DNA from: Vibrio panuliri
GTDB taxonomy: Bacteria; Pseudomonadota; Gammaproteobacteria; Enterobacterales; Vibrionaceae
Assembly: GCF_009938205.1 (NCBI RefSeq)
Contig: NZ_AP019654.1
Span: 310,001-374,000, forward strand
Direction of reading: 5' to 3'
Length of the DNA: 64,000 nucleotides
The translations under genes were made by a program, and so were the position numbers. The notes under the pieces are model-generated. The model saw only the letters and a program-made list of their open reading frames with translations. It ran no database searches and was not told where the DNA came from. The stretch's first letter is position 1. Each line of letters starts with the position of its first letter. Positions 29,445-40,838 of this stretch are shown piece by piece.

Positions 29445-30734
29445 CTAATCTACGGGAGGGGTTTCTTTTTCTACTTGTTTCGCTTTCTCAATCATGGGTG
29501 TAATCGTCGAACCTTGAACTAAGATTGAAAATACAACGACTGAATAGGTCATAACCAGAATGATCTCTTTCACATCAATAAGCTTGTCGGGAATCACCCA
29601 AATCCCTGTGGGAATTGACAATGCCATTGCAAGCGCCAAGCCACCACGTAATCCTCCCCAAGTCAGGATCCTTACAGACCAAGGGTTGTAAGCTCGGTAA
29701 CGTTTAAAGCCGATGTATGATATGAAGACACTGAGGTAGCGTCCAGAGAGAACCAGTGGAATAGCAAATGCCATCAGAATAAAGTCTTCTTTGTGGAACT
29801 CAAACAGCAGCATCGACATACCGATTAATAAAAACAGTAAGCCATTGAGAAACTCATCAACCAATTCCCAAAAATGGTCTAAGTGATCTTCACTCTCTTT
29901 CGAAAAGCCGATATAGCGTGTCCAGTTGCCAATCATGATACCTGAGACCACCATCGCAAGCGGGCCTGAGACATGAAGTACTTCAGCAAACGCATAGCCA
30001 GCAGTTGGAATACCGATCGTTAACAGTAGCTCCATTGAGTGGTCATCAGTGGCACTGATTAAATAATGGAAAATCAGACCTAGCGCGAAACCATAAACAA
30101 TCCCACCTACAGCTTCTTGTAAGAATAGCATGCTCACACTGCCTACGGTTGGCGCTTCACTACCAAACGCAATGGTGTAAATAGTGACAAAGATAACGAG
30201 GCCAAAACCATCATTGAATAGCGACTCACCTTCAATTTGCGTTGAGATGCGTTTGGGGGCATTGAGTTTTTTTACGATAGCCAAAACGGCGATTGGGTCG
30301 GTGGGAGAGATAAGTGCACCGAAAAGAAGGCAGTATACGAGTTCGAAGTGAATGCCCACAATTTGGCAGAAACCATAAAGAACGAAACCAATAAAGAAGG
30401 TTGAAAAGAGCGTTGCACCAAGAGCAAGAATGGTGATTTCCCACTTTTGATCTTCTAAGTTGGATAGCTTAATACCTAGTCCACCGGCGAAGAGTAGAAA
30501 TCCGAGGATACCTTTAAGTAAGAAATCTTCAAAATTTATACTAGCGATGGTACTGGATGCAATTTCAGTAAGTTCAAACCAATCATTTTGACCCGCGACT
30601 AAGATGAGCAACGACAGCATCATCGAGCCGGCTGTAATTGCGATAGTAGTCTGCATCTTACCTATTTTGCTGTTTATAAAGGCAATAAGCATTGCCGCTG
30701 CAGATAAAAAGCAAAGAGTATAGTAAACCGACAT
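29445..30734 (-). CDS. Cation:proton antiporter, CPA1 (NhaP/NHE-like) family
   Basis: This 429-residue protein has about twelve membrane segments and carries the CPA1 signature GALISPTDPIAVLAIVKKL followed by GESLFNDGFGLVIF, where the aspartates of the TDP and ND motifs bind the ion. GGLRGGLALAMALSIP is another family block. It exchanges Na+ (possibly K+) for protons across the inner membrane, useful for pH and salt balance in a marine organism. I prefer the ATG at 30732-30734; the frame is open to 30797, but the extra residues are not family-like. The gene is convergent with the DedA gene and divergent from metH. Ion specificity cannot be read from sequence. Confidence 0.9.
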   Translation of the reverse strand: MSVYYTLCFLSAAAMLIAFINSKIGKMQTTIAITAGSMMLSLLILVAGQNDWFELTEIASSTIASINFEDFLLKGILGFLLFAGGLGIKLSNLEDQKWEITILALGATLFSTFFIGFVLYGFCQIVGIHFELVYCLLFGALISPTDPIAVLAIVKKLNAPKRISTQIEGESLFNDGFGLVIFVTIYTIAFGSEAPTVGSVSMLFLQEAVGGIVYGFALGLIFHYLISATDDHSMELLLTIGIPTAGYAFAEVLHVSGPLAMVVSGIMIGNWTRYIGFSKESEDHLDHFWELVDEFLNGLLFLLIGMSMLLFEFHKEDFILMAFAIPLVLSGRYLSVFISYIGFKRYRAYNPWSVRILTWGGLRGGLALAMALSIPTGIWVIPDKLIDVKEIILVMTYSVVVFSILVQGSTITPMIEKAKQVEKETPPVD

Positions 30735-30836
30735 AATGGGACTCTTATGTAACAATTTGTAAATGGGGATTCTGTGCTCAAGTCTGACAAATGGCAAACA
30801 CTATTTAGTCTAGTCAATGTTAAGAATTTGTCTTTT

Positions 30837-30852
30837 AGACGTCTAGACTCCT
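30837..30852. promoter_or_regulatory. Tandem met boxes (MetJ operator) upstream of metH
   Basis: AGACGTCT directly followed by AGACTCCT matches two adjacent copies of the 8-base met box AGACGTCT, the first exactly. The site lies 51 bases before the metH start, and an AGTCTAGT string slightly upstream could be a further weak box. MetJ with S-adenosylmethionine binding here would repress metH. Confidence 0.75.
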
Positions 30853-30902
30853 GTTCTCTCTGTGATAGGATGGGAAGATAATAAAAGGAATGAGGTTGTA
30901 TT

Positions 30903-33900
30903 GTGGGAAGCAAGTTAAGACAACGGATCGTCGCTCAACTGAAGCAACGTATTATGCTGATCGATGGTGGCATGGGCACCATGATTCAAGATTACAAACT
31001 GGAAGAGCAAGATTACCGAGGTGAGCGTTTTGCCGATTGGCACTGCGATCTCAAGGGCAATAATGATCTGTTAGTTTTAACCCAGCCCAAACTGATCAAA
31101 GATATTCATACTGCGTATCTTGAAGCGGGCGCAGATATTCTGGAAACCAACACCTTTAACGCGACCACTATCGCGATGGCTGACTACGAAATGGAAAGCT
31201 TAAGTGAAGAAATTAACTTCGCTGCGGCTAAGTTGGCACGTGAAGCTGCGGATGAGTGGACGGTGAAGACCCCAGAAAAGCCTCGTTATGTAGCTGGGGT
31301 ATTAGGTCCAACGAACCGAACGTGTTCTATCTCGCCTGATGTTAACGATCCGAGTTATCGTAATGTCTCCTTTGATGAGTTGGTAGAAGCTTACTCAGAG
31401 TCCACTCGAGCGCTTATTAAAGGTGGATCCGACCTTATTTTGATTGAAACTATCTTTGATACTCTAAATGCCAAAGCGTGTGCTTTTGCGGTTGATAGCG
31501 TATTTGAAGAACTGGGCGTTGAGCTTCCAGTCATGATTTCGGGGACGATAACAGATGCATCAGGTCGTACTCTATCAGGACAAACGACAGAAGCGTTCTA
31601 CAACTCCCTACGTCACGTTAAACCTATTTCTTTTGGTCTTAACTGTGCCCTTGGCCCTGATGAGCTGCGTCCATATGTTGATGAGCTCTCACGTATCTCT
31701 GAAACGTTTGTTTCGACTCACCCTAACGCCGGCCTACCCAATGCATTTGGTGAATATGATCTCTCTCCTGAAGATATGGCTGAGCATGTTAAAGAATGGG
31801 CACAAAGTGGCTTCTTAAACTTAATTGGTGGTTGTTGTGGCACCACACCTGAGCATATTCGCCATATGGCAATGGCAGTAGAAGGTGTTACACCACGCGC
31901 TTTGCCGGATCTTCCTGTCGCTTGTCGTTTGTCGGGGCTTGAGCCACTCACCATTGAGAAAGAGACATTGTTTATCAACGTTGGTGAGCGTACAAACGTA
32001 ACGGGTTCTGCTCGCTTTAAACGCCTGATCAAAGAAGAACTTTATGACGAAGCGTTAGATGTTGCTCGTCAGCAAGTAGAAAACGGCGCGCAGATCATCG
32101 ATATCAATATGGATGAAGGCATGTTAGATGCTGAAGCCTGTATGATTCGTTTCCTTAATTTGTGTGCGTCAGAACCTGAAATTTCCAAAGTGCCAATCAT
32201 GGTCGACTCTTCCAAATGGGAAGTGATTGTTGCAGGCCTGAAGTGTATTCAAGGAAAAGGGGTTGTGAACTCGATTTCTCTTAAAGAAGGCAAAGAGAAA
32301 TTTGTTGAGCAGGCAAAAATCATTCGTCGTTTTGGTGCCGCTGTGGTTGTTATGGCATTCGATGAAGTTGGGCAGGCTGAAACACGCGCGCGTAAGTTAG
32401 AAATTTGTACTAATGCTTATCGTATTTTGGTTGATGAAGTGGGCTTCCCTCCTGAAGACATTATTTTTGACCCGAATATTTTTGCTGTCGCGACAGGGAT
32501 TGAAGAACACAACAACTACGCGGTCGACTTTATTGAAGCCGTCGCTGACATTAAACGGGATCTTCCATATGCAATGATTTCGGGTGGTGTGTCTAACGTT
32601 TCGTTCTCTTTCCGTGGCAACAACTATGTGCGTGAAGCCATTCATGCCGTATTTCTATATCACTGTTTTAAAAACGGTATGGATATGGGGATTGTTAATG
32701 CAGGTCAGCTTGAAATCTACGATAACGTACCAGACAAACTTCGTGAAGCCGTCGAAGATGTTGTCCTTAACCGTCGTGATGATGGTACTGAGCGTTTGCT
32801 TGATATTGCTGCTGAATATGCAGGTAAAGGTGTCGGCAAAGAAGAGGATGCGTCTGCGCTTGAGTGGCGTACGTGGCCTGTAGAGAAGCGTTTAGAACAT
32901 GCTCTGGTTAAAGGTATTACAGAGTATATCGTCGCGGATACCGAAGAAGCACGAGTTAACGCCAGCAAACCGCTAGAAGTGATTGAAGGCCCTCTAATGG
33001 ATGGCATGAACGTAGTTGGTGACTTGTTTGGTGAAGGTAAGATGTTCTTGCCGCAGGTGGTCAAGTCTGCGCGAGTCATGAAACAGGCCGTTGCGCATTT
33101 AGAACCATATATCAATGCATCAAAACAAGCAGGCTCTTCAAACGGTAAAATCCTACTCGCTACTGTTAAGGGTGACGTTCATGATATCGGCAAGAATATT
33201 GTTGGTGTTGTTCTACAGTGTAATAACTATGAGATCATCGATCTTGGTGTGATGGTGCCGTGCGAGCAGATCCTTAAGGTCGCCAAAGAAGAGAATGTCG
33301 ATATCATTGGTTTGTCGGGGCTGATTACCCCTTCACTTGATGAAATGGTGCATGTCGCCAAAGAGATGGAGCGTTTGGATTTTGATTTGCCACTGCTGAT
33401 TGGCGGGGCAACTACCTCAAAAGCGCATACCGCTGTGAAGATTGAGCAAAACTACAAACACCCAGTAGTCTATGTAAATAACGCCTCTCGCGCAGTTGGT
33501 GTGTGTACATCACTACTCTCTGATGAGTTGCGCCCACCGTTTGTCGAGAAGTTGAATGAAGATTATGTGCGAGTGCGCGATCAACATAATCGTAAGAAGC
33601 CACGCACAAAGCCGATTACACTAGAACAAGCAAGAGCCAATAAAGTTGCTATTGATTGGGAAAATTACACCCCTCCAGTGCCTTTGCTGTCGGGAATACA
33701 CGTTTTCACTTACTTTGATGTAGCTACATTACGTAACTATATCGATTGGACACCATTCTTTATGACATGGTCTTTGGTGGGTAAGTATCCGACTATTTTA
33801 CAGCATGAGGAAGTCGGAGAAGAGGCTCAGCGCTTGTTCAAAGATGCCAATGACTGGTTGGATAAAATCGAGCGAGAAGGCTTGTTAGAAGCTCGTGGAA

Positions 33901-34583
33901 TGTGTGGATTGTTCCCTGCCGCTAGTGTTGGTGATGATATTGAAGTTTACACCGACGAGTCACGAACAGAAGTGGCGAAAGTGCTGCATAACTTGCGTCA
34001 GCAAACTGAAAAGCCTAAAGGTTTTAACTACTGCCTTTCTGACTACATTGCGCCCAAAGAGTCCGGAAAACTTGATTGGATTGGTGGGTTTGCTGTGACT
34101 GGTGGTGTCGGTGAGCGTGAGCTTGCAGATCAGTTTAAAGCACAAGGTGATGATTATAATGCAATCATGATCCAGGCTGTTGCAGATCGACTCGCGGAAG
34201 CCTTTGCAGAATATCTTCATGAGAGAGTGCGCAAAGAGATTTGGGGTTACAGTCCTGATGAGGATCTGTCCAATGATGGGCTGATCCGCGAAAAGTACCA
34301 AGGAATCCGTCCAGCTCCAGGGTATCCAGCTTGTCCAGAACATACGGAAAAAGGCTCGTTATGGGAGCTGCTTCAAGTTGAAGAGGCTATTGGTATGTCG
34401 CTGACAACCAGTTATGCAATGTGGCCTGGTGCATCCGTTTCGGGCTGGTATTTCTCGCACCCTGATTCGCGTTATTTTGCCATTGCTCAGATCCAGCAAG
34501 ATCAAGCTCAGAGTTACGCTGACCGAAAAGGTTGGGACATGTTAGAAGCAGAGAAGTGGCTTGGTCCAAATCTTAATGCCTAG
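30903..34583 (+). CDS. metH: Cobalamin-dependent methionine synthase MetH
   Basis: MetH transfers the methyl group of 5-methyltetrahydrofolate through cobalamin to homocysteine, making methionine. The 1226-residue protein has the four usual modules: homocysteine domain with zinc cysteines in [11 protein letters not shown]; folate-binding domain ([18 protein letters not shown]); cobalamin domain with [11 protein letters not shown], whose H760 is the lower cobalt ligand; and a C-terminal reactivation domain ([19 protein letters not shown]) that binds S-adenosylmethionine. Translation starts at GTG 30903 behind an AAAGGAATGAGG site. Tandem met boxes upstream suggest MetJ control, and a strong terminator follows at 34597. 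Confidence 0.98.
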   Translation: MGSKLRQRIVAQLKQRIMLIDGGMGTMIQDYKLEEQDYRGERFADWHCDLKGNNDLLVLTQPKLIKDIHTAYLEAGADILETNTFNATTIAMADYEMESLSEEINFAAAKLAREAADEWTVKTPEKPRYVAGVLGPTNRTCSISPDVNDPSYRNVSFDELVEAYSESTRALIKGGSDLILIETIFDTLNAKACAFAVDSVFEELGVELPVMISGTITDASGRTLSGQTTEAFYNSLRHVKPISFGLNCALGPDELRPYVDELSRISETFVSTHPNAGLPNAFGEYDLSPEDMAEHVKEWAQSGFLNLIGGCCGTTPEHIRHMAMAVEGVTPRALPDLPVACRLSGLEPLTIEKETLFINVGERTNVTGSARFKRLIKEELYDEALDVARQQVENGAQIIDINMDEGMLDAEACMIRFLNLCASEPEISKVPIMVDSSKWEVIVAGLKCIQGKGVVNSISLKEGKEKFVEQAKIIRRFGAAVVVMAFDEVGQAETRARKLEICTNAYRILVDEVGFPPEDIIFDPNIFAVATGIEEHNNYAVDFIEAVADIKRDLPYAMISGGVSNVSFSFRGNNYVREAIHAVFLYHCFKNGMDMGIVNAGQLEIYDNVPDKLREAVEDVVLNRRDDGTERLLDIAAEYAGKGVGKEEDASALEWRTWPVEKRLEHALVKGITEYIVADTEEARVNASKPLEVIEGPLMDGMNVVGDLFGEGKMFLPQVVKSARVMKQAVAHLEPYINASKQAGSSNGKILLATVKGDVHDIGKNIVGVVLQCNNYEIIDLGVMVPCEQILKVAKEENVDIIGLSGLITPSLDEMVHVAKEMERLDFDLPLLIGGATTSKAHTAVKIEQNYKHPVVYVNNASRAVGVCTSLLSDELRPPFVEKLNEDYVRVRDQHNRKKPRTKPITLEQARANKVAIDWENYTPPVPLLSGIHVFTYFDVATLRNYIDWTPFFMTWSLVGKYPTILQHEEVGEEAQRLFKDANDWLDKIEREGLLEARGMCGLFPAASVGDDIEVYTDESRTEVAKVLHNLRQQTEKPKGFNYCLSDYIAPKESGKLDWIGGFAVTGGVGERELADQFKAQGDDYNAIMIQAVADRLAEAFAEYLHERVRKEIWGYSPDEDLSNDGLIREKYQGIRPAPGYPACPEHTEKGSLWELLQVEEAIGMSLTTSYAMWPGASVSGWYFSHPDSRYFAIAQIQQDQAQSYADRKGWDMLEAEKWLGPNLNA

Positions 34584-34596
34584 TCGGCAGTAAAAC

Positions 34597-34626
34597 AAAA
34601 AAGCGCTGTAAACACAGCGCTTTTTT
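34597..34626. terminator. Bidirectional terminator between metH and mgtE
   Basis: AAAAGCGCTGT and ACAGCGCTTTT pair around a short loop, with A and T runs on either side, between convergent genes. Confidence 0.9.
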
Positions 34627-34640
34627 GACCTGTTGCAGGG

Positions 34641-35996
34641 CTAGATAAGTATTGTCGCTAAGCCCAAGAACACGGAGAGACCGACGACATCTGTCACGGT
34701 TGTTAGCGCCATCCCGCCAGCAAGCGCTGGGTCAATATTCATCTTCTTCAAGATGATTGGAATGGTTACCCCTGCAATACCCGCGACTAATAAGTTAGTC
34801 ATCATTGCCGCAGAAATAATACCACCGAGCATCCAGTTGCCTTTCCAAGCGACGACAATACCACCGATGATTAATGCCCACATAACGCCATTGAGAAAGC
34901 CGATAGCGGCTTCTTTCATTAATAGTTCTCGTTTGTTTGAATCACCGATATGACCGAGTGCAAGGCCACGAATAACCAGCGCAACGGTTTGGTTGCCAGC
35001 AACCCCACCCATTGACGGAACGATGGTCATTAGTACTGCAATGGCGGCCATTTGGTCTAAAGTGGCTTCGAACATGTTTGAGACCGAGGCTGCTGCTAGT
35101 GCTGCAAGTACATTGGCACCAAGCCAAACACTACGTTTCCGTGCTGATTTTACGACCGGAGCAAAGGTATCTTCGTCATCATTTAGACCTGCCATACTCA
35201 TCATTGAGTGCTCAGCATCTTCACGGATAACATCTACCACGTCATCGATGGTGATACGACCAACCAGTTGCTGGTTTTCATCAATAACCGGCGCCGAAAC
35301 CCAGTTACGACGTTCAAACAGGCTAGCTACATCTGAATCACTCATGGTGACTTCAATCGCGTCGTCTGCATCTTCCATGACTTCCGCTACTCTCACATCT
35401 GGTTGAGTGGTGAGAACCGCAGTCAGAGAAAGTTCACCGATAAGACGGTTTTCTTCATCGATAACGTAAAGGGCATCCGTTGCTTCAGGTAGTTCGCCGC
35501 GCATGCGCAAATAACGCAAGACAACGTCAATATCAACGTCACCACGAATCGTGATAACGTCGGTATTCATTAAGCCGCCGGCAGTATCTTCTGGATAAGA
35601 AAGCGCGGTTTCAACCCGTTGACGCTCCTCTTCATCCATTTGTGAAAGGACTTCACGCGAGACATCGTCGGGTAGGCTTCGCAGGACGTAGGCGACATCG
35701 TCGGTGTCCATGCCTTCAGTCGCTTCCGCCAGCATTTCAGGTGCCATACGAGACACCAGATCATCTTTTACATCCTCGCTAAGTTCGTCGAGGATTTCAC
35801 CGTAATCTTCCGGATCGGTAAGTTGCCAAAGGACTTCACGGCTTTTACGCGGTGATGCTTCTAATAAATGAGCGATGTCTTCAGGTTCCATGTCCTGCAG
35901 TTGGCGGCGGACATGGACAAAACGACCATTTTCAAGAGCTTCAGTAACTTCTTGGAGGGCTTGGTGAGCTTGATCGAATTCTATTTGCTCTGCCAT
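34641..35996 (-). CDS. mgtE: Magnesium transporter MgtE
   Basis: MgtE is a Mg2+ channel of the inner membrane whose cytoplasmic domains close it when cell Mg2+ is high. Residues about 1-130 are the acidic superhelical N domain (MEPEDIAHLLEASP, LPDDVSREVLSQMDEEERQRVETALSYPEDTAGGLM). Two CBS domains follow (about 135-255). The C-terminal part has five membrane segments with the pore motif PSMGGVAGNQT and ends near GGMALTTVTDVVGLSVFLG. The 451-residue length is typical. It stands alone: convergent with metH, and separated from npr by about 200 bases in which I see only AT-rich DNA. Confidence 0.95.
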   Translation of the reverse strand: MAEQIEFDQAHQALQEVTEALENGRFVHVRRQLQDMEPEDIAHLLEASPRKSREVLWQLTDPEDYGEILDELSEDVKDDLVSRMAPEMLAEATEGMDTDDVAYVLRSLPDDVSREVLSQMDEEERQRVETALSYPEDTAGGLMNTDVITIRGDVDIDVVLRYLRMRGELPEATDALYVIDEENRLIGELSLTAVLTTQPDVRVAEVMEDADDAIEVTMSDSDVASLFERRNWVSAPVIDENQQLVGRITIDDVVDVIREDAEHSMMSMAGLNDDEDTFAPVVKSARKRSVWLGANVLAALAAASVSNMFEATLDQMAAIAVLMTIVPSMGGVAGNQTVALVIRGLALGHIGDSNKRELLMKEAAIGFLNGVMWALIIGGIVVAWKGNWMLGGIISAAMMTNLLVAGIAGVTIPIILKKMNIDPALAGGMALTTVTDVVGLSVFLGLATILI

Positions 35997-36193
35997 TCGT
36001 TCCCCCTGACTCTATATGCTTACAATGTTCTGAATAGTAACTTAATTTTATAACTTGTTTAATAAGATCGTGTTAATAAAAACAATTCTAGTGGTGAATT
36101 ATTGCATTATAGCTTGATGGTCAGTGCAATCTTGTCTTTTGCGGGGAAAATGAGCCGTGCTTGCCGGCTTCATCTTAGCTCAATTGAAAGAGA

Positions 36194-36472
36194 TTATTCT
36201 TCTTCATCGAACTTGTGTTCGATCAGTTGACACACCGCTTCGAGCGCGCGGCTAGCATCATCACCCTCAGCTAAGATAGTGATGTGCTCTCCTTGAGCTG
36301 ACTCGAGCATTAACAGCCCCATCACACTATCTGCTGTTGCCGTTTTTCCTTCATGGCTTTGAACAGTGACGATGGCATCAAATGATTGGGCTAGCTCAAC
36401 CAATTTGATTGCGGCACGGGCATGCAGCCCCAAACGGTTTTGGATTAAGACAGTTTTGCTCTCTAGGGGCAT
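36194..36472 (-). CDS. npr: Nitrogen-PTS phosphocarrier protein NPr
   Basis: NPr is an HPr-like phosphocarrier that passes phosphate from EINtr (PtsP) to EIIANtr (PtsN). The 92-residue protein has the HPr active-site motif [10 protein letters not shown] with H17 as the phosphorylated residue, and the [11 protein letters not shown] helix typical of HPr folds. It is the last gene of a long minus-strand cluster and starts three bases after the rapZ stop. Its partner PtsN is encoded two genes upstream. Confidence 0.95.
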   Translation of the reverse strand: MPLESKTVLIQNRLGLHARAAIKLVELAQSFDAIVTVQSHEGKTATADSVMGLLMLESAQGEHITILAEGDDASRALEAVCQLIEHKFDEEE

Positions 36473-36475
36473 TGG

Positions 36476-37339
36476 CTAACCTTTTGAATTTTTCTCAAGT
36501 GAAGTATGACGTATCTGTACTTGATGCCCTAAGTCGGCAAAGTACTGACCAATTTGCTGGGTAAGATAGACTGAGCGGTGTTTGCCACCAGTACAACCGA
36601 TCGCCACGGTGAGGTAGCTGCGGTTGTTTTTCTCTAATAATGGCAACCAGTGCTCAATAAATTTTTGTACTTGCAGCTTAAGCTCAATAACCTCTTGGTG
36701 GCTCTCTAAAAAGGCTCGAATAGGTGCATCTAAACCAGTGAGTGGGCGCAAATCCGGTTCCCAGTGTGGGTTAGGTAAGAAGCGCACATCAAAGACATAA
36801 TCTGCATCACTAGGAATGCCGTATTTAAAGCCAAATGATTGAAAAACCATCACGAGGTCTTTTCGTTCACGGCCTTCAACTCGCTGACGAACGCTTTCAC
36901 TTAACTCGTGTAAGGATTGGTTGCTGCTATCAATAATAAGATCGGCATGTTCTTTGAGCGGAGAGAGGATCTCCTTCTCTTTTTCGATCGCTTGCTCAAG
37001 AGAGGTATTTTCTAGACTTAAAGATAGCGGGTGGATACGGCGAGTTTCGCTATAGCGTTTTAGTAGAGTCTCTTTATTTGCGTCGAGGAAAAGTACACTC
37101 ACGTCGCTCTCTTGCTTGAGCTTGGTTAATACATCTTCAACCAAAGAGGGCTCTTCTGGTAGGTTGCGAATATCAATGCTTACCGCAACGTTTTGTTTGC
37201 TATGTTGGATGGATTGGATAAAAACATCCAACATATTGACGGGAAGGTTGTCGACACAATAGTAGCCCAAATCTTCCAGCACACGTAGCGCAACACTTTT
37301 GCCAGCTCCAGACTGACCACTCACAACAATTAAGCGCAT
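36476..37339 (-). CDS. rapZ: RNase adapter protein RapZ
   Basis: RapZ is a nucleotide-binding protein that in E. coli guides RNase E to the small RNA GlmZ, and so sets GlmS levels and the supply of glucosamine-6-phosphate for the cell envelope. The 287-residue protein has a P-loop GQSGAGKS at residues 8-15, the YCVDNLP and SIDIRN motifs, and the C-terminal [11 protein letters not shown] block of the family. It is between ptsN and npr, eight bases after ptsN, as in other gammaproteobacteria. Whether this organism uses GlmZ/GlmY in the same way cannot be seen here. Confidence 0.95.
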   Translation of the reverse strand: MRLIVVSGQSGAGKSVALRVLEDLGYYCVDNLPVNMLDVFIQSIQHSKQNVAVSIDIRNLPEEPSLVEDVLTKLKQESDVSVLFLDANKETLLKRYSETRRIHPLSLSLENTSLEQAIEKEKEILSPLKEHADLIIDSSNQSLHELSESVRQRVEGRERKDLVMVFQSFGFKYGIPSDADYVFDVRFLPNPHWEPDLRPLTGLDAPIRAFLESHQEVIELKLQVQKFIEHWLPLLEKNNRSYLTVAIGCTGGKHRSVYLTQQIGQYFADLGHQVQIRHTSLEKNSKG

Positions 37340-37347
37340 ACCGATGT

Positions 37348-37794
37348 TTACCTGTTGATCATGATATCGTACAGCTCTTGATCCGATTGTGCTTTACGTA
37401 GCTGCTTTAGGATCTGTTTGTCATTCAGACGTTCAGCCATACAAGACAAGGTTTTGAGGTGCTCTTTACATTGTGCGTCTGGCACCAGTAGAGCGAAGAG
37501 GAGGTCAACCGGACGGTTATCGATAGCGTCAAACTCAATCGGGCTTTCACATTGCATGAGTACTGCGACCGCTTTGTCACTGGATTGCATACGAGCATGG
37601 GGAATGGCTATTCCATTTCCTATGCCAGTACTGCCCATTTTCTCGCGGCTGAGCATGCACTCAAAAAGTTCGGTAGGGTTTTGGCCTGTTTGCTCCGCGA
37701 CGATTTCACTGATCATCTCTAGAGCACGTTTCTTACTTGTGCATTGGACTGCACTTTTGGTGCAGTCCAATGTTAGGATTTCGCTAAGTTGCAT
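37348..37794 (-). CDS. ptsN: PTS IIA-like nitrogen regulatory protein PtsN
   Basis: PtsN (EIIANtr) is the end acceptor of the nitrogen PTS and controls potassium transport and other targets by protein contact. The 148-residue protein has the IIA active site GIAIPHAR with H66 as the phosphorylated histidine and the [17 protein letters not shown] context typical of the fructose/nitrogen IIA family. It starts three bases after hpf ends and precedes rapZ, a conserved order. Since no sugar-permease domains are nearby, a regulatory role is expected. Confidence 0.95.
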   Translation of the reverse strand: MQLSEILTLDCTKSAVQCTSKKRALEMISEIVAEQTGQNPTELFECMLSREKMGSTGIGNGIAIPHARMQSSDKAVAVLMQCESPIEFDAIDNRPVDLLFALLVPDAQCKEHLKTLSCMAERLNDKQILKQLRKAQSDQELYDIMINR

Positions 37795-37797
37795 AAG

Positions 37798-38085
37798 TTA
37801 ATGACTATTTAATTTTTCTTTGTGCTTATTCAGCTGTCTAACCAGTTTATCGGTTAGAGAGTCGATAGCGGCGTACATGTTTTCATCGTCCGCAGATGCA
37901 TGTATTTCAGCTTGGTTTACGTGAAGGGTGGCTTCTGCGATTTGACGAAGTTTTTCAACTTTTAGCACCACATGGACACTGTTGATGTGCTCAAAAAAAC
38001 GCTCAAGCTTTTGAAACTTTTCGTTTACGTAGTCTTGCATTGAATCGGTAAGATCAACGTGGTGGCCATTAATATTGATTTGCAT
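37798..38085 (-). CDS. hpf: Ribosome hibernation promoting factor, short form
   Basis: This is a 95-residue protein of the HPF/YfiA family, which binds the 30S decoding centre and promotes 100S ribosome dimers in stationary phase. The sequence INGHHVDLTDSMQDYVNEKF and the segment HVNQAEIHASADDENMYAAI are characteristic. The length shows the short form without the dimerising C-terminal domain of long HPF. It lies between rpoN and ptsN, 23 bases after rpoN, as in E. coli (yhbH). Confidence 0.94.
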   Translation of the reverse strand: MQININGHHVDLTDSMQDYVNEKFQKLERFFEHINSVHVVLKVEKLRQIAEATLHVNQAEIHASADDENMYAAIDSLTDKLVRQLNKHKEKLNSH

Positions 38086-38108
38086 AGACTTTCCTTCTCG
38101 GTTGCTGC

Positions 38109-39569
38109 CTACAATAGGCGTTTACGCTGACTTGAAGGGGCAATGCCCAATGATTCGCGGTACTTTGCTATTGTTCGTCTAGCTACCTGAATCCCTTGGT
38201 CAGCGAGTAAGGCTGCAATTTTGCTGTCACTAAGTGGTTTAGCGGTATTCTCCGCAGCCACTAGTTTTTTTATCAATGCGCGAATTGCAGTCGATGAACA
38301 TTCTCCGCCATTATCCGTACTTACATGGCTAGAGAAGAAGTACTTCAATTCAAATATGCCACGCGGGGTGTGCATATATTTTTGTGTCGTAACCCTCGAA
38401 ATAGTTGATTCATGCATATCTACGTCAAGAGCAACATCATTGAGTACCATCGGCTTCATAGCTTCTTCGCCATACTCAAAGAAATCTCTCTGATGTTCAA
38501 CAATACACTTGGCAACTTTGAGCAGGGTCTCGTTTCTGCTCTCTAAGCTTTTTATTAACCACTTTGCCTCTTGCAAATTGGTTCGAATGTATTGGCTATC
38601 TGCACTGTTGCCTTTCCCCATCGCGGCGTAGTGTTGGTTTACTTTCAAACGCGGTATGGAGTCAGGGTTGATTGTAACAACCCACTTACCGTGATCTTTG
38701 AAGACAGACACATCAGGAACAACGTATTCGGCATGTTCGGTCGAGATCCGGCTACCCGGGCGAGGGTCCAGTTGCTGAATGAGTTTTAGAACTTCACGTA
38801 ACTCCGCTTCTTTAAGCTTAGTTTCTTTAATGATCAGTTTGTAATCTCGATTGCCTAATTGATCGATATGTTCAGTAAGGATCAACTTGGCCTCATTAAG
38901 CCAAGGTGTATCTTCAGGGTAGGTAGCAAGTTGCAACAATAAACAGTCTTGCAAGTTGATTGATGCCATCCCTAAAGGGTCAAACTGCTGAATACGCTTA
39001 CGAACCGCTTCGATCTCATCCAGCTCAATCTCTTCGTCATTAAAACTATCCAAGATATCCTGAAGGGAGATGGTCAGGTAGCCGTAGTCATCAATAGCGT
39101 CAATCAGTGCTAAGGCGATGGTTCTATCAACCTCACTAAATGGGGTGAGGTCGAGTTGCCAAATTAAATAGTCATGCAGGGATTCAGTGGTTTCCCCCTG
39201 ATAGACTGGCATATCGTCATCAAGAGCAATACCAGTACTGCCAGTATTCGCGCTGTAGACATCGTCCCAAGTCGTGTCGATTTCGAGTTCTGAACTGATT
39301 TCTGATTTTTCAATGAGTTCGGAACTATCAGGAAGCTCAATCTCTGTCGCTTCCTGTGCGGTCTCTTTTTCCTCAGTTACATTTTTCTCTTCGCTGGTGG
39401 CCAGTTCGTCGTTCCCTTCTTCAACTTCCAGTAATGGGTTGGAATCCAACGCATCTTGGATCTCTTGTTGAAGGTCGAGTGTAGACAGCTGCAGTAAGCG
39501 AATCGCTTGCTGCAGTTGTGGCGTCATCGCCAACTGTTGTCCTAGCTTGAGTTGTAATGAGGGTTTCAT
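38109..39569 (-). CDS. rpoN: RNA polymerase sigma-54 factor RpoN
   Basis: Sigma-54 directs RNA polymerase to -24/-12 promoters, which open only with an AAA+ activator. The 486-residue protein has the glutamine-rich activator-contact region I ([22 protein letters not shown]), an acidic region II (about residues 50-130), the core-binding domain, and the C-terminal RpoN box [10 protein letters not shown] that contacts the -24 element. In vibrios it governs flagella, nitrogen use and quorum sensing. One likely target promoter is in this window, before pspG (5786-5800). It is followed by hpf and preceded by lptB with a 43-base gap. Confidence 0.97.
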   Translation of the reverse strand: MKPSLQLKLGQQLAMTPQLQQAIRLLQLSTLDLQQEIQDALDSNPLLEVEEGNDELATSEEKNVTEEKETAQEATEIELPDSSELIEKSEISSELEIDTTWDDVYSANTGSTGIALDDDMPVYQGETTESLHDYLIWQLDLTPFSEVDRTIALALIDAIDDYGYLTISLQDILDSFNDEEIELDEIEAVRKRIQQFDPLGMASINLQDCLLLQLATYPEDTPWLNEAKLILTEHIDQLGNRDYKLIIKETKLKEAELREVLKLIQQLDPRPGSRISTEHAEYVVPDVSVFKDHGKWVVTINPDSIPRLKVNQHYAAMGKGNSADSQYIRTNLQEAKWLIKSLESRNETLLKVAKCIVEHQRDFFEYGEEAMKPMVLNDVALDVDMHESTISRVTTQKYMHTPRGIFELKYFFSSHVSTDNGGECSSTAIRALIKKLVAAENTAKPLSDSKIAALLADQGIQVARRTIAKYRESLGIAPSSQRKRLL

Positions 39570-39612
39570 GCAGTAATTAATGCCTTATAAAGTTCTACAG
39601 ACTTTTTATTAA

Positions 39613-40338
39613 TCATAGTCGGAATTGTTCACCGAGATAAACTTGCTTAACTTGTTCGTTGTTAAGTACGTCTTCTGGTGTACCTTCTGCAATTAGATGT
39701 CCTTGGCTTACGATGTAGGCTTTTTCACATACATCAAGAGTCTCTCGAACGTTATGGTCGGTAATCAATACACCTAAGCCACGATCACGGAGATGTTCAA
39801 TGATCTTTTTAATATCGATAACCGAAATAGGGTCAACACCAGCGAATGGCTCATCCAGCAAGATAAACTGTGGATTGGCAGCCAAGGCGCGTGCGATCTC
39901 AACGCGCCGACGCTCGCCCCCTGATAGTGCCATACCTGCGCTTTCGCGTATGTGCTGAATGTGGAATTCCTCTAATAAATCTTCCAATTTATCTTGGCGC
40001 TCTTCACGAGTGAGCTCTTCACGAGTTTCGAGCACGGCCATAATATTGTCTTGCACAGAGAGTTTACGGAAGATGGAGGCTTCTTGCGGTAGGTAACCGA
40101 TACCCATACGCGAGCGGCTATGCATTGGCAGAATACTAATATCTTGCCCGTCAATGCTGATACTGCCTTCATCGCGAGCCACTAGACCAACGATCATGTA
40201 AAACGAGGTTGTTTTACCTGCGCCGTTTGGCCCTAGAAGGCCCACAATTTGCCCAGACTCAACCGCTAAGCTAACGTCCGAGACCACTTTTCTGTTTTTG
40301 TAGCTCTTGGCTAAGTGCTCTGCTTTTAAAATCGCCAT
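39613..40338 (-). CDS. lptB: LPS export ABC transporter ATP-binding protein LptB
   Basis: LptB is the ATPase of the LptBFG complex that extracts lipopolysaccharide from the inner membrane and pushes it along the Lpt bridge. The 241-residue protein has Walker [10 protein letters not shown], the signature motif [15 protein letters not shown], and Walker [14 protein letters not shown] followed by the switch histidine in ITDHNV. It begins two bases after lptA ends, in the lptC-lptA-lptB-rpoN order found in E. coli. LptF and LptG are not in this window. Confidence 0.97.
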   Translation of the reverse strand: MAILKAEHLAKSYKNRKVVSDVSLAVESGQIVGLLGPNGAGKTTSFYMIVGLVARDEGSISIDGQDISILPMHSRSRMGIGYLPQEASIFRKLSVQDNIMAVLETREELTREERQDKLEDLLEEFHIQHIRESAGMALSGGERRRVEIARALAANPQFILLDEPFAGVDPISVIDIKKIIEHLRDRGLGVLITDHNVRETLDVCEKAYIVSQGHLIAEGTPEDVLNNEQVKQVYLGEQFRL

Positions 40339-40340
40339 AA

Positions 40341-40838
40341 TTATTCTTGTACTGCTTGAGGCTGAAGTACGGTTTGTACGCGGTCGCCTTTTTGCTTACC
40401 GTCAGCAATGAGCTTCTGTGATGAAATGTGGTAACGAATGTGGTTACCACGAATTTCACTGTCATCTTGTGCCAGCATTGCTTGGTCAATCATCGTTAAC
40501 TGATCTTGGTTCACATCGTAGTAAAGCTCTTTAGCTTCACCATGCAATGTCTTACCGTCATCGGTTAACTGTGAAAAGGTGGCGAGTTTGCCATAGCCTT
40601 CAATTTTCTTAATTGAGCCGTCTGCTTTGTCACGAGTTACAACGATCTTGTCAGCATTGATGTTAATACTGCCTTGCTTAAGTTTTACGTCGCCAAGGAA
40701 GGTGACTTGGTTGCTCTGCATATCAAGCTGCTGACTGTCTGAATCAATGTACACAGGTTGCTCGCGGTCTGTCGACAGCGCTAGAGCCTGTGTTGAAGCA
40801 AACAAGCAGGCGATTAAACTAAGGTGTGAGAGTTTCAT
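40341..40838 (-). CDS. lptA: Lipopolysaccharide transport periplasmic protein LptA
   Basis: LptA forms the periplasmic bridge that carries LPS from LptC to LptD. The 165-residue protein starts with a signal peptide ([20 protein letters not shown], cut near residue 20-22). The OstA-type beta-jellyroll follows ([32 protein letters not shown]). I chose the ATG at 40836-40838 because it gives a clean signal peptide; the frame is open to 40853. It overlaps the end of lptC by 20 bases, which indicates coupled translation. Confidence 0.95.
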   Translation of the reverse strand: MKLSHLSLIACLFASTQALALSTDREQPVYIDSDSQQLDMQSNQVTFLGDVKLKQGSININADKIVVTRDKADGSIKKIEGYGKLATFSQLTDDGKTLHGEAKELYYDVNQDQLTMIDQAMLAQDDSEIRGNHIRYHISSQKLIADGKQKGDRVQTVLQPQAVQE

